64,000 nucleotides of DNA from VXOI01 sp965261945. Its GTDB lineage: Bacteria > Chloroflexota > Dehalococcoidia > Lucifugimonadales > UBA3495. The notes below the pieces were generated by a model. The model ran no database searches. It saw only the letters and a program-made list of their open reading frames with translations, and was not told the DNA's origin. The position numbers and the translations under genes were made by a program. Location of the stretch: NCBI GenBank assembly GCA_965261945.1, contig CBDHEF010000001.1, positions 496,001 to 560,000 of the forward strand. Direction: 5' to 3'. Position 1 is the first letter of the stretch. The number at the start of each line of letters is the position of its first letter. Below are positions 1-8,698 of this stretch, in pieces.

Positions 1-74
1 GGGCTGGTAGCTTATCAGCCGCGGGCCAGGGTTTTACGGCCGCCACTGAATCGCCGCCGTTCAGGAGATAGTCA

Positions 75-770
75 ATGAAGTCTGATACCGTAGAATTCTG
101 GGACGAAACCTGGGCCACAATGGAGCACACTTTCGCCGATCATGACGCGCTGCTGGAAGAGCACGGCAGGGAGCCGAAGCCGGGACGCGCTCTTGACTTG
201 GGATGCGGGTCAGGCGGAAACGCCGTATGGCTGGCCGAGCGCGGCTGGCAGGTGACCGCGGTTGACTTCTCTGCCGTTGCCATTGAGAAAGCGAAGCTGC
301 TGGCCGCTGACCGACTGGTTGAAGTGGAATTCATAGTGTCAGACGTCACTGCGTACCGTCCGCATGGGCTGTACGACCTGATTACCACTTTCTACATACA
401 GCTTTGGCCTGAGCAACGGGCGCAGATGCTCTTCGCCGCCGTTGAAGCCCTGGCTCCGGGCGGCAGACTCCTTTTCGTAAGCCATGACCAATCTTCGCCG
501 CCCTCCGGGTGGAGCCAAGAGGACTTGGAATCCCTAACGACTCCTGACCAAGTGGTTGCCGAATTACATGGTCTGAGGATAGAGCGGGCGGAGGTTGTGG
601 AAGGGTTCGGCGCCCACGCAGGGAATATGTCGCCCTCAGAGTTATTGGAAGATCACAACAGCCACGAGCGCGACCAACATCCCCACGAAGAGGCCAACCA
701 CGACGGCGGGTTCCACGGAGCGACCACGGTAGTGATGGGGGCGAAGGACAAGACAGTCGCATCCCCCTGA
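75..770 (+). CDS. Class I SAM-dependent methyltransferase
   Basis: A 231-residue cytoplasmic methyltransferase. Residues 39-50 carry the glycine-rich SAM-binding motif I (LDLGCGSGGNA), followed by an acidic strand end (VTAVDF) that should bind the SAM ribose. The overall pattern resembles the TehB/thiopurine-methyltransferase-like small methyltransferases, but the substrate cannot be read from the sequence. The start is supported by CAGGAGAT a few bases upstream. The last ~50 residues are rich in His, Glu and Asp, which is unusual for this fold and could be a metal-binding tail or a diverged C-terminus. The next gene is convergent, so this one appears monocistronic. Confidence 0.8.
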   Translation: MKSDTVEFWDETWATMEHTFADHDALLEEHGREPKPGRALDLGCGSGGNAVWLAERGWQVTAVDFSAVAIEKAKLLAADRLVEVEFIVSDVTAYRPHGLYDLITTFYIQLWPEQRAQMLFAAVEALAPGGRLLFVSHDQSSPPSGWSQEDLESLTTPDQVVAELHGLRIERAEVVEGFGAHAGNMSPSELLEDHNSHERDQHPHEEANHDGGFHGATTVVMGAKDKTVASP

Positions 771-800
771 AAGGATCGCGCGACAGGCAGGCATCCCACG

Positions 801-1196
801 CTATTCCTGCTGCGGCGAGCCGGCTGGCGGCGGCACACGAAAGATGACCCCTCCGTCCGGTGCGTGCGAGTGCGAAATGAAGGCGTCGGTCAATCGCCGG
901 ATTTCCGCCATGGTCTCGGCGTGCTGGGCGTCGGCGCGCTCCCGCGCTTCTCTGAATTGGCCTTCGGCCCACTCCCGCAACTCCCTGTAGCGATCTTCGG
1001 TGCGTTCCCGCGCTTCCGCGTGTTGGGCCTCGGTGCGTTCCCGCAACTCCCTGTACCGATCGTCAGATCGTTCCCGTCCGGCCTTGACTTCGCCTTCCAA
1101 ATGGCCAAGACGCAGATAGACCGGACCAACCAGGCCCAGAACCGTAACTAAGGCAACCGACACCGAGGCAAAAGCGGCTATCGTAGGGGCATCCAT
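801..1196 (-). CDS. Membrane-anchored coiled-coil protein with 22-residue repeats
   Basis: A 131-residue protein with one N-terminal membrane segment (about residues 5-28) followed by a highly charged helix. The helix is built from a repeated block of about 22 residues around RYRELRER and AQHAEARER, which suggests a long parallel coiled coil anchored in the cytoplasmic membrane. The C-terminal 20 residues are Pro/Gly-rich and disordered-looking. The start follows GGGGAAG. I do not recognise a named family. Similar short anchor-plus-coil proteins are common in Chloroflexota and are usually hypothetical. No operon partner is evident. Confidence 0.6.
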   Translation of the reverse strand: MDAPTIAAFASVSVALVTVLGLVGPVYLRLGHLEGEVKAGRERSDDRYRELRERTEAQHAEARERTEDRYRELREWAEGQFREARERADAQHAETMAEIRRLTDAFISHSHAPDGGVIFRVPPPAGSPQQE

Positions 1197-1250
1197 CGTT
1201 TCTTCCCCTGTTCGGGTGTTCCTTTGCCTACATTCATTATAACCGCCCCC

Positions 1251-1826
1251 CTACGGTCGCACCCACGTCTCCGACCAGGCCAGGCAGGCGGTGCTGCTCT
1301 GCTTTTCGCCGCGCATTTCCAGCGCCACATCGCCTTCCGCGTCCTCGCCGTTGACTGTGATGCGGCCGGAGCGGCACGGGATGAAGCAACTGTATACCCC
1401 GTGAGGACGGCCCGGCGCGCTGCCCGCCGGCACCGTCAGCATGAACGGCTCCATGAAGTCGTGCCACGTCAGAGTGATCTGGTCGTCGTCGCTTTCGATG
1501 GTCTCCCTCCAGAAGGTGAAGGTGTCGCCCTTCTTGCTGAACTCGGCCTCTATGACCTGGAGCGTCTGGTCGGCGAACTCCGGGAACAGGAGGCTTTCAA
1601 TCTCCTCCTGCAACCAGCGGGCCAGGGCGATGTTGTCGGCGTAGACGCGGACGCCGTCGACCAGGCCGCTCTTCAGGAACAGGACGTGTCCCGCGCCGCC
1701 GGGAGAGTACAGAACCCGCCAATGGCTGGACCGGGTGGTCTGCTCTTCGCCCTCCACCAAGCGGATGAAGGAGTTTTCGCCGGTTAGCCGGATGCTGTTG
1801 GTATCAACGGGATTTGCCGAAGTCAT
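1251..1826 (-). CDS. Conserved hypothetical protein, second gene of a coupled pair
   Basis: A 191-residue soluble protein of unknown function. The start is set at the ATG at 1824-1826, because AGAGGAGGG lies directly upstream and the ATG overlaps the stop of the preceding gene as ATGA, indicating translational coupling. The sequence is rich in Trp and acidic residues (WRVLYSPGG, TFWRETIES, WHDFMEPF), and contains an LARWLQEEIE helix and two cysteines near CFIPCRSG. It looks like a compact alpha/beta or lipocalin-like domain, but that is only an impression. The co-transcribed partner is a two-helix membrane protein. Confidence 0.55.
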   Translation of the reverse strand: MTSANPVDTNSIRLTGENSFIRLVEGEEQTTRSSHWRVLYSPGGAGHVLFLKSGLVDGVRVYADNIALARWLQEEIESLLFPEFADQTLQVIEAEFSKKGDTFTFWRETIESDDDQITLTWHDFMEPFMLTVPAGSAPGRPHGVYSCFIPCRSGRITVNGEDAEGDVALEMRGEKQSSTACLAWSETWVRP

Positions 1827-2512
1827 GTGCGCCCTCCTCTGAATTCGCGGTTCGGTTGTCGCCTGCGTTTCCTGTGCTTTTCCCCGGAGAAAAAACCGGA
1901 GAAAAACCCCCTGGTGTAAAATTTCCGCCGCAATCGGGCTTTGGAGATGTATATCGAAACGGCCAACGCGATTCCCATGTAAACTCCGATAAGGGAAAAT
2001 CCGGGCCATGACCGGTCGGTATAGACCAGAAACAACGCCATACCGGTAAACAGCAGCCCCAGGATAAAACCTGCGGCCATTCCCATGTAGCCCTGTCTGG
2101 CTCTTTCCTTCAGGAGCTCGATTTCCGTCTCGCCGTCGTTTTCAAGTCTCTGGGTCGCCCGCTCCATGATTCTGTCGCAGGCTCCCGGGACAAGTTCCTC
2201 GTATCTCAGAATAGCTTTTTGCGTCGGCACCGGGCCCAACAGAATGTCGGCGACCGCAAAGGCGCGACGGCGGAGCATCGGGTCTGCCACCAATTTCCGC
2301 GACTCTTCGGCCTCGAAGACGCCGATCGAGTCGCGGATGTACCAGTCGACTATCCGGTCCCTCCATTCCTTGTCTTCCCGGGCTTCGTCCTCGGAGTCCC
2401 GCCTGGCTCGCGACTTGCGCAGCTCCAATAGTGTGCCCCAGTCGAAAGCGCGCACCATCCCCTCCAGAAAGGCCAGGAAAGGGGTGGTGCGATTTTGATA
2501 TATGCCGTACAT
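1823..2512 (-). CDS. Two-helix membrane protein of unknown function
   Basis: A 229-residue protein: a charged soluble N-terminal half, two membrane helices (about 141-163 and 170-190) and a strongly basic C-terminal tail. The tail contains FFSGFFSG, produced by an exact 11-12 bp tandem duplication at 1884-1906. The gene ends in a four-base ATGA overlap with the downstream hypothetical gene, so the two are probably made together. The N-terminal half has a helical Arg/Glu-rich segment but no recognised catalytic motif. No family assigned. Confidence 0.55.
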   Translation of the reverse strand: MYGIYQNRTTPFLAFLEGMVRAFDWGTLLELRKSRARRDSEDEAREDKEWRDRIVDWYIRDSIGVFEAEESRKLVADPMLRRRAFAVADILLGPVPTQKAILRYEELVPGACDRIMERATQRLENDGETEIELLKERARQGYMGMAAGFILGLLFTGMALFLVYTDRSWPGFSLIGVYMGIALAVSIYISKARLRRKFYTRGFFSGFFSGEKHRKRRRQPNREFRGGRT

Positions 2513-2646
2513 TCGCTCGGTTCCTGGACAACGAATTCTTGCCTGGCTATGTACCTGCGCCTATTTTACCCAGGCACATACAGCAGGCAACGCCGCCCGC
2601 CCAGTGGCGGACGGCGCTGCCGTATGCTCCCAGGTTCTTTTCTGGC

Positions 2647-3834
2647 TTACTCGTCTTTGGACGGGAACCAGTCCTGCTTCCAGGGGAAGTCCCCTTCGGC
2701 CGAATCAAAGGCCGGGAGTCCCTGCTCGAGTCGTTCGCGGTAGGGGCTGGTGATGGGCTCGCGGTAGGGGTAGATACCGCCCTCATAGACCTCGGGGCCC
2801 TTCTTGAAGTGCCTGGCTTCTTCCAGCGTTTCGATGAACGGAGCGTTAATGTCGTAAAGCTGGTCCACGGTCTTGGGCCGGGGGCCGGCCTTGGAGACGT
2901 GGCCGTAAAGCTCGCGCCCGATGATGCGCTCAGCGGTCCAGACGCAGTCGATGAGCTTGTCAATGTCCACGCCGGTCTCGATGCCCATGTCCTCCATCAT
3001 GTGGAGCAGGTCTTCGGTGGGGGCCATGCCGGTGGCGCGCCCGTTGCCGCAGTAGGGGCAGCCGCCGAACCCGCCGATGGTGCCGTCCAACTCCAGCGTG
3101 TCGTCGGAGCCGAGGGTGCGCATGGCGGCGTAGGCCGACGCGATGGCCATGTTGCGCCCGTTGTGCAGGTGCAGGCGGAAGTGGTCAATCTCCGGCCAGC
3201 GCTCCTTGACCCGGTAGAGGCTCTCCTCGACCTTGGCCGGGGTGCAGTGGCTCATCGGGTCTCCCATGGAGACGCTGCGGACGTTGATGCCCACCTCGTC
3301 CCACATATTGTGTTCCTTTTCCAGCAACGTCATCAGGCTGTCCACCGGGAACTCGCCCAGGAAGTTGGACCCCCAACTTGCGTTGCAGCCGATGCCTGCT
3401 TCCTTGATGTTCAGTTCCTGGGCCTGGGCCACAATCTGCGGCCAGCGCTCCATTTCATCCATCTGAGTGCGGTTGGTGTTGCGGCGCGTAAACACGTCGC
3501 ACATGTGGCAGGAAAGACGCGGATAGCCGTCGCGCTCAATGGTCAGGGGCGGCGAGTAAGCGCGGGCGCGCTCGACGCCGCGCGAGTTCAGCGCCAGCGC
3601 GGTGTAGGTGACACCGGGCTTGGGGGTGAACCGGGTGACAATCTCGTCTATGCGCTCCATCTGGGGTGTCCACTTGGGGCTGACGAAAGAGCCGACGACG
3701 ATGTTCTTCAGACCTGACTCGGAAAGCTGGTCGAGGAGTTCGATCTTGTCGTCAACGGCAATGTTGGCGTCCTCGATCTGCATCCCCTCGCGCATACCCT
3801 CTTCTTTGTAAGTGACCTTCGGGTAGCTGGGCAT
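2647..3834 (-). CDS. HMG-CoA lyase-like DRE-TIM metallolyase
   Basis: A 395-residue TIM-barrel carbon-carbon lyase/synthase of the HMGL family. Near the N-terminus is REGMQ (family R-D/E-G-x-Q), followed by FVSPKWTPQM, the signature of HMG-CoA lyase-type enzymes. Metal-binding HLHNGRN follows in mid-protein, then the glycine-rich GGFGGCPYCGNG loop carrying the catalytic cysteine of lyases. It is longer than typical HMG-CoA lyases (~300 residues), with a C-terminal extension of about 80 residues, so the substrate may be another hydroxyacyl-CoA such as citramalyl-CoA. CAAAGGAGG precedes the start. Leucine/ketone-body or acyl-CoA catabolism would fit the surrounding CoA genes. Confidence 0.75.
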   Translation of the reverse strand: MPSYPKVTYKEEGMREGMQIEDANIAVDDKIELLDQLSESGLKNIVVGSFVSPKWTPQMERIDEIVTRFTPKPGVTYTALALNSRGVERARAYSPPLTIERDGYPRLSCHMCDVFTRRNTNRTQMDEMERWPQIVAQAQELNIKEAGIGCNASWGSNFLGEFPVDSLMTLLEKEHNMWDEVGINVRSVSMGDPMSHCTPAKVEESLYRVKERWPEIDHFRLHLHNGRNMAIASAYAAMRTLGSDDTLELDGTIGGFGGCPYCGNGRATGMAPTEDLLHMMEDMGIETGVDIDKLIDCVWTAERIIGRELYGHVSKAGPRPKTVDQLYDINAPFIETLEEARHFKKGPEVYEGGIYPYREPITSPYRERLEQGLPAFDSAEGDFPWKQDWFPSKDE

Positions 3835-3975
3835 TTTGGGGCCTCCTTTGGGCGGTTGATTACCATGCCGGATTGGGGCGATTGTAGGGTTGGCGCAGCC
3901 CGCCTGTCAATCGCGGCGCCACCCACACAGCCACTGCTATACTGTCGGCATCCCAATCCAGCGGAGGAAGGGACC

Positions 3976-4561
3976 ATGACCACCACAAGCAGCAAACTGT
4001 TGACCGCCGATGACCTTTTGTCGCTGCCGCGCGGATACGGCAAACGGTATGAGCTCATCCGGGGAGTTTTGGTCGAAAAGATGGGAACAGGACATCCTCA
4101 CTCCATCGTCCTGGTATGGTTTACCTACCTGTTAGCCGACTACGTGGCAAAGGCCAGCCATGGAATTCTGTGCGTCGGCGAGCCAGGCTATCACCTAGAT
4201 GTTGACCCGGACACCGTGCGCTGTCCGGATTTGGCATGGTTCGCCCCCCGGACGCATCCCCCAGACACGCGCGGCTGCCCGAATCTCGCCCCCCGACCTC
4301 GCCGTCGAGGTAAAGTCGCCCAGCAACTCCAACCCTGAAATGGCGGCCAAGGCAAGGATGTGGCTCAGCTACGGCTCGCAGGAGGTGTGGGTGGCCGACC
4401 CGGAGCGTGTAACCGTGACCATCTACCGCTACCGCCTCAACGCCGAACCGCAGACCCTGGGTGAAGACGATGAGCATAGCGGCGGCGACCTGCTCCCCCG
4501 ATTCGCCACCCCCGTATGGCGCCTGTTCCGTGTATGGCGCCTGTTCCGTCCGCAGCGCTGA
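3976..4561 (+). pseudogene. Uma2-family nuclease-like gene, frameshifted
   Basis: Two overlapping frames together make one Uma2-family (PD-(D/E)xK-like) protein. The first frame begins at ATG 3976 after GGAGGAAGG and gives the N-terminal part through RCPDLAWFAP. The second frame resumes at about 4290 with SPPDLAVEVKSPS and continues with YGSQEVWVADPE to the stop at 4561. A small indel between about 4270 and 4300 separates them. The acid pair of the fold (PDLA, then EVK) survives, so the break is recent or a sequencing error. Near the 3' end an 18-bp in-frame tandem duplication gives VWRLFRVWRLFR. An intact Uma2 gene lies at 6827. Confidence 0.7.
4514..4549 (+). repeat. Exact 18-bp tandem duplication
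   Basis: The unit GTATGGCGCCTGTTCCGT occurs at 4514-4531 and again at 4532-4549 without any difference. It lies in the C-terminal coding part of the broken Uma2 gene and keeps the frame. Confidence 0.95.
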
Positions 4562-4597
4562 CCGCCCGGGTACCTTCGCGCTTACCCCCGCCGCGCT

Positions 4598-5368
4598 TTA
4601 CCCCCGCCGGTAGTCTGGCTCCCGCCCTTCACGGATGGCGGCCAGCGCCTCCCCGTGATCGGGCGACTCCATCGCGATGGCCTGGCGGCGCAGGTACTCC
4701 TCGAAGAACTGGCCGTGGGGATAGTCCTGGCAGGCCGACAGCATCAGCTTGGTCTGCCGCGCGCCTTCGGAGCAGATGGACAGGAAATGCTGCGTCAGGG
4801 CCTCAACCTCGTAGTCGAAGCTGTCGGCTTCGACCACATAGTCCACCAGCCCGATGCGCAGGGCCTCTTTGCCGTCCACGTTCTCGCCCGACAGCGCCAT
4901 GCGCTTGGCGCGGCCCAGGCCGATGTGGCGCGGCAGGCGGTAGGTCCCCAGGCCGGGGATGAACCCCTCTTTTGCGGCAGGCAGGCCCAGTTGGCAGTCG
5001 GACGTTGCGATGCGAATATCGCAGGCCAGCGGCAGTTGCAGCCCGCCGCCCAGCGCGTAGCCCTGCATCGCGCAAAGCACCAGCTTGTCCGACAGCTCCA
5101 GAAGCCGCAGCGCCCGGTCCCAGTGATAGAAGTAGGCGTGGGGCGTCTCGCCGGCGGCAAGCTCCTTCAGGTCAATACCGGCGCAAAAGGCCCGCCCAGC
5201 CCCGCGGATGATGACCGCTCGCGCCGTCGGGTCGTCGTGAATCACCTGCGCCGCCTCGCGCAACTCCAGCGTCCCGTGGTAGTTGACGGCGTTCAGCGCC
5301 TGAGGCCGGTTCAGTGTGAGCCGGATAAGGTCGCCGTCGCTCTCATAGAGCATAGTTTCGAGATTCAT
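4598..5368 (-). CDS. Enoyl-CoA hydratase/isomerase (crotonase) family protein
   Basis: A 256-residue crotonase-fold protein. The oxyanion-hole segments GRAFCAGIDLKEL and GYALGGGLQL are clear, so it should bind an acyl-CoA thioester. The two glutamates that activate water in classical hydratases are not in the expected places: the family PE becomes PA in LGLPAAKEGFIPG, and the following helix reads AKRMALSG. The reaction may therefore be isomerisation, hydrolysis or decarboxylation rather than hydration. It lies 79 bp downstream of a phenylacetate-CoA-ligase-like gene on the same strand, suggesting activation of an aromatic or other acid followed by processing of its CoA ester. Confidence 0.8.
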   Translation of the reverse strand: MNLETMLYESDGDLIRLTLNRPQALNAVNYHGTLELREAAQVIHDDPTARAVIIRGAGRAFCAGIDLKELAAGETPHAYFYHWDRALRLLELSDKLVLCAMQGYALGGGLQLPLACDIRIATSDCQLGLPAAKEGFIPGLGTYRLPRHIGLGRAKRMALSGENVDGKEALRIGLVDYVVEADSFDYEVEALTQHFLSICSEGARQTKLMLSACQDYPHGQFFEEYLRRQAIAMESPDHGEALAAIREGREPDYRRG

Positions 5369-5447
5369 GGGTTTCTTTCCGCCGGACCTGGCGCAGTTTT
5401 GTATGCACGGGGGACTCCCCCCTGATCTTCCCCCAGGGGAGAAGGAA

Positions 5448-6758
5448 TTACAGCCGCCGGTTGTCTACGACGCGGGCGGCCTTGCCCTCGCTGCGGGGCA
5501 GTTGCCGGGGCGCAACTACCTCGACGCGGCAGCCGACTCCCAGGCTGCTCTGCAACGACTCGGCCAACGACTCGGCCAACGACTGCCCGGCAGCGGATAT
5601 GCCGATGCCAACGCGATGCAATTCCTCCGACGCTTCCACCCGGACAGTCAACTCGTCCATGCGCGAATCACCCCGCTCCAAGAGAAGCTCGTAGTGCGGC
5701 TCCAGCCCCTCCGTCCGAAGTAGCACGGTCTCAATTTGCGAGGGAAAGACGTTGACGCCGCGAATAATAAGCATATCGTCGGTACGGCCCAGGGGTTTGC
5801 TCATCCGGGCCGTGGTGCGCCCGCAGCCGCACTGCCCTCGCTCAAGACAGGTCAGGTCGCCGGTACGGTAGCGCAGCAGAGGCAACGCCTCCTTGGTAAC
5901 GCAGGTCAGCGTCAACTCGCCGGTATCCCCATCAGCAAGAGGCTCGCCGGTGTTCGCATTGATGACTTCCGGGATAAAGTGATCTTCGGCCAGATGCAGG
6001 CCCTCTTTCGCGGGGCATTCCATCGCCACCGCCGGCCCCATCACCTCGGACAGGCCGTAGATGTCGAGGGCCGTGATGCCCAGCCGCGCCTCGATCTCCA
6101 CCCGCATCTCTTCCGACCACGGCTCCGCGCCGAAGACGCCCAGCCGCAGCCGTCCCAAGTCGGCGCCCATTTCCGCCGCCTGCTCGGCGATAAGCAGCGA
6201 GTACGATGGAGTGCAGCAAAGAACAGTTGCGCCGAAGTCCTGCGCAAGCTCCACCTGCCGCCGTGTGTTGCCCGCCGACACCGGCACCACCGTCGCTCCC
6301 ATACGCTCGCCGCCGTAATGCAGCCCCAGCCCGCCGGTGAACAGCCCATAGCCATAGGCGACGTGAATGACGTCATTCCGGTCAGCCCCCGCAATGCTCA
6401 GGGCACGAGCCGCCAGATCGGCCCAAACGGCGATGTCATTGGCGGTGTAGCCCACCACCGTCATCTTGCCGGTCGTCCCGCTGGAAGCGTGAACCCGCAC
6501 CACCTCGCTCATGGGAACTGCGAACAGCCCGTAGGGATAGTTGTCGCGCAGGTCCTGCTTGACGGTGAAGGGCAGCCGGGCCAGGTCGTCCGGCGATCGT
6601 ATGTCCTCCGGCGCGATGCCCGCCGTGCCCAGCTTCTCGCGGTAGAAGGGGACGCGCCCGGCGACGCGCTCCACGCAGGCGCGCAGGCGCTCCGTCTGCA
6701 AAGCGGCCATCTTATCCCGCGAAATAAGCTCCACCGGGTCCCGAAGCGGACTGTCCAA
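5448..6758 (-). CDS. paaK: Phenylacetate-CoA ligase family (PaaK-like)
   Basis: A 436-residue ATP-dependent CoA ligase of the adenylate-forming superfamily. SSGTTGKMTV is the P-loop, YGLSEVMGP the adenine-binding motif, and the C-terminal hinge region reads GRTDDMLIIRGVNVFPSQ, diagnostic of PaaK-type enzymes. The start is placed at TTG 6756-6758, preceded by GAGGGGGG; an upstream ATG would overlap the divergent Uma2 gene and add 33 unrelated residues. A 12-bp unit repeated at 5553-5584 gives SLAESLAESL near the C-terminus. It probably activates an aryl or alkyl acid, feeding the crotonase encoded just downstream. Confidence 0.85.
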   Translation of the reverse strand: MDSPLRDPVELISRDKMAALQTERLRACVERVAGRVPFYREKLGTAGIAPEDIRSPDDLARLPFTVKQDLRDNYPYGLFAVPMSEVVRVHASSGTTGKMTVVGYTANDIAVWADLAARALSIAGADRNDVIHVAYGYGLFTGGLGLHYGGERMGATVVPVSAGNTRRQVELAQDFGATVLCCTPSYSLLIAEQAAEMGADLGRLRLGVFGAEPWSEEMRVEIEARLGITALDIYGLSEVMGPAVAMECPAKEGLHLAEDHFIPEVINANTGEPLADGDTGELTLTCVTKEALPLLRYRTGDLTCLERGQCGCGRTTARMSKPLGRTDDMLIIRGVNVFPSQIETVLLRTEGLEPHYELLLERGDSRMDELTVRVEASEELHRVGIGISAAGQSLAESLAESLQSSLGVGCRVEVVAPRQLPRSEGKAARVVDNRRL

Positions 6759-6826
6759 CGCTATACCCCCCTCGCAACCTGTCCAGTATACTTCACTGCG
6801 TAAGGAGAGATTTCCTGGAGGCTCCG

Positions 6827-7519
6827 ATGACGACCACAATGACCGGACTCCCGCCAATGCGCCGGTTCACCCCGCAGGAGTGCGAGGCCCTGGTTTCCGC
6901 CGGCATCATCGCCGACGGCGAGCAGTCAGCCGTGCTGTCCGGCGTCCGCCTCTTCACGGGGGACGAATGCCGGGACATGGTAAAAGCCGGCGTATTGAAC
7001 AGACGCGACCGACTCGAACTAATTGAAGGAAAGATAGTTGTTATGGCTCCCATAGGCGAACATCACCATGCGGGTGTCGATTGGCTGAATATGTTGCTGG
7101 TTACGGCTTTACTTGGCCGGGCGATGGTTCGAGTAGGCGGGTCAATCTTTCTGAACGACCTCAGCGCCCCCCAACCTGACATTGCAGTGGTCAGGCTGCA
7201 CCCCATAACCGACCTAGTCCGTATCGACTCGACCGAGGTTTACTTCCTCATCGAGGTCGCCGACAGTTCGCTCAGCTACGATAGCGGCCCCAAGCTGGCC
7301 CGTTACGCCGCCGCAAGCATCCCAGAAGTCTGGGTCGCCAACCTGCGAATCTGGGAAGTTACCGTCTACGCCGACCCGTCCGGCTCGGAATACGCCACCG
7401 TCACCGCCTACCGCCCCGGCGACAGCATCAGCCCCCGCGCCTTCCCCGACATCGCGCTGGCCGTCGACGAATTCATGCCCCCGGCCACCCACGGCCGCGA
7501 CGCGGCGACATCCGTTTGA
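6827..7519 (+). CDS. Uma2-family restriction endonuclease-like protein with duplicated N-terminal motif
   Basis: A 230-residue Uma2-family protein (PD-(D/E)xK-like fold, cellular role unknown). The core begins at LELIEGKIVVMAP and includes PQPDIAVVR and FLIEVADSSLSYD, supplying the acidic residues, then YAAASIPEVWVANL. Unlike the shorter relatives, about 60 residues precede the core and contain two copies of the same motif: RRFTPQECEALVSAGII and RLFTGDECRDMVKAGVL. This looks like an internal duplication. The gene is divergent from paaK, with start codons about 70 bp apart. CTGGAGG precedes the start. Confidence 0.75.
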   Translation: MTTTMTGLPPMRRFTPQECEALVSAGIIADGEQSAVLSGVRLFTGDECRDMVKAGVLNRRDRLELIEGKIVVMAPIGEHHHAGVDWLNMLLVTALLGRAMVRVGGSIFLNDLSAPQPDIAVVRLHPITDLVRIDSTEVYFLIEVADSSLSYDSGPKLARYAAASIPEVWVANLRIWEVTVYADPSGSEYATVTAYRPGDSISPRAFPDIALAVDEFMPPATHGRDAATSV

Positions 7520-7580
7520 CCGCGTCCGGCCCGAACCATAGAATTACCGGCGACTCCCATTCCACCCTCGGAGAGCAGCC

Positions 7581-8093
7581 TTGCCCGTATCCTCCGCCAA
7601 CTCCAAGATCATCTACGGCGCCCTCAAGGACGCCGGGGTCAGCATCGTTTCCGCTCTGCCCGAGACCTGGCTGGTCCACCTGGTCGGCATGGCCGACGAC
7701 GACCCCGAGGTCACGCTGGTGCGGCTGAACAAGGAAGAAGAAGGCGTGGGCATTTCCGCCGGGGCGCACCTGGCCGGGCGGAAATCGGCCATGCTGATGC
7801 AGAACCACGGGCTGCTGACTTCCATCAACGGCATCGTGTCGCTGGCGCAGCTCTACCGCATACCGCTGCTGATGCTCATCAGCTACCGCGGCGAGATGGG
7901 TGAGCGCGACCCCTGGCAGACCGAAGGCGGGCTGGTCACCGAGCGGGTGCTGGACGCTCTGGGCATCATGTACCGCAAGATGTCGGACCCGGCGCTGGTG
8001 GCGCGGGACATCCGGCAGGCCCAGACCCTGGCGGAAAGCTCGCTGCGCCCGGTGGCGCTGCTGCTCACCCGCGAACTGATGTGGGAGGACTGA
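7581..8093 (+). CDS. Thiamine-diphosphate decarboxylase, alpha subunit (ComD / sulfopyruvate or phosphonopyruvate decarboxylase-like)
   Basis: A 170-residue pyrimidine-binding (PYR) half of a split ThDP enzyme. NKEEEGVGISAGAHLAGR carries the glutamate that activates the cofactor, and MQNHGLLTSINGI follows as in ComD of coenzyme M biosynthesis and in phosphonopyruvate decarboxylases. The start is TTG 7581 behind GGAGAGC. The beta subunit begins two bases after the stop codon. The natural substrate could be sulfopyruvate, phosphonopyruvate or another 2-oxoacid. With no other coenzyme M gene here, a catabolic role seems more likely than cofactor synthesis, but this is inference. Confidence 0.75.
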   Translation: MPVSSANSKIIYGALKDAGVSIVSALPETWLVHLVGMADDDPEVTLVRLNKEEEGVGISAGAHLAGRKSAMLMQNHGLLTSINGIVSLAQLYRIPLLMLISYRGEMGERDPWQTEGGLVTERVLDALGIMYRKMSDPALVARDIRQAQTLAESSLRPVALLLTRELMWED

Positions 8094-8095
8094 CG

Positions 8096-8659
8096 ATGCT
8101 GCGGGAAGACGCGCTGCGGGCCATTTACCCCAAGCTGAAAGACCAGGTCGTAGTCACCATCATGGGCGCCGTGGCCGTCGAGCTGTACAACCTGGGCCAC
8201 CAACCCAACTTCTTCTACCTCGAGCACGGCATGGGCCTGGCGTCCTCGATGGGCCTCGGCCTCGCCCTGTCGCTGCCCGACCGGCAGGTCACGGTGCTGG
8301 ACGGCGACGCCTCCCTGCTGATGAACCTGGGAACCCTGAGCACCCTGGCCCGCTACCGTCCGCCCAACCTGACCCACCTGATATTCGACAACGAGAGCTT
8401 GCTCTCGGTAGGCGGCTTCCCCTCGGCCACCGGCACTGGCACAGACCTTGCCGGAGTAGCCCGCGAAGCAGGCGTGGAGCACGTCGCCAAGGCCGACACT
8501 GTGGAGGCGCTGGAGGAAGCCTACGCCGCCGCCACCGGCCGCCCCGGCCTCTCGGTAATCCACTCCAAGGTCGAAGCGGTAGGTCCGCCATCCTTCGCCA
8601 TGGACATCGGCCTGCTGGAAAACCGCTTCGAGTTCGCCCGGCATTTGCGGGGCGGTTAG
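8096..8659 (+). CDS. Thiamine-diphosphate decarboxylase, beta subunit (ComE-like)
   Basis: A 187-residue PP half of the split ThDP enzyme. DGDASLLMNLG begins the Mg-ThDP binding motif (GDG/GDA through the distal Asn in LIFDNES), and FFYLEHGMGLASSMGLGLA is typical of the family. The start is the ATG at 8096, because GGGAGGAC lies immediately upstream at the end of the alpha gene; an earlier GTG would sit inside that gene. The two subunits together would form one active site at their interface. The downstream gene is convergent. Confidence 0.78.
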   Translation: MLREDALRAIYPKLKDQVVVTIMGAVAVELYNLGHQPNFFYLEHGMGLASSMGLGLALSLPDRQVTVLDGDASLLMNLGTLSTLARYRPPNLTHLIFDNESLLSVGGFPSATGTGTDLAGVAREAGVEHVAKADTVEALEEAYAAATGRPGLSVIHSKVEAVGPPSFAMDIGLLENRFEFARHLRGG

Positions 8660-8698
8660 TAGCCAATCCAAGATATTATTGTTTGAAAGTTACATAGG

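Noticed and set aside
2431..3717. 428-residue open frame on the plus strand opposite the HMG-CoA lyase-like gene
   Set aside because: It is an antisense shadow created by high third-position GC; the minus-strand protein has clear family motifs.
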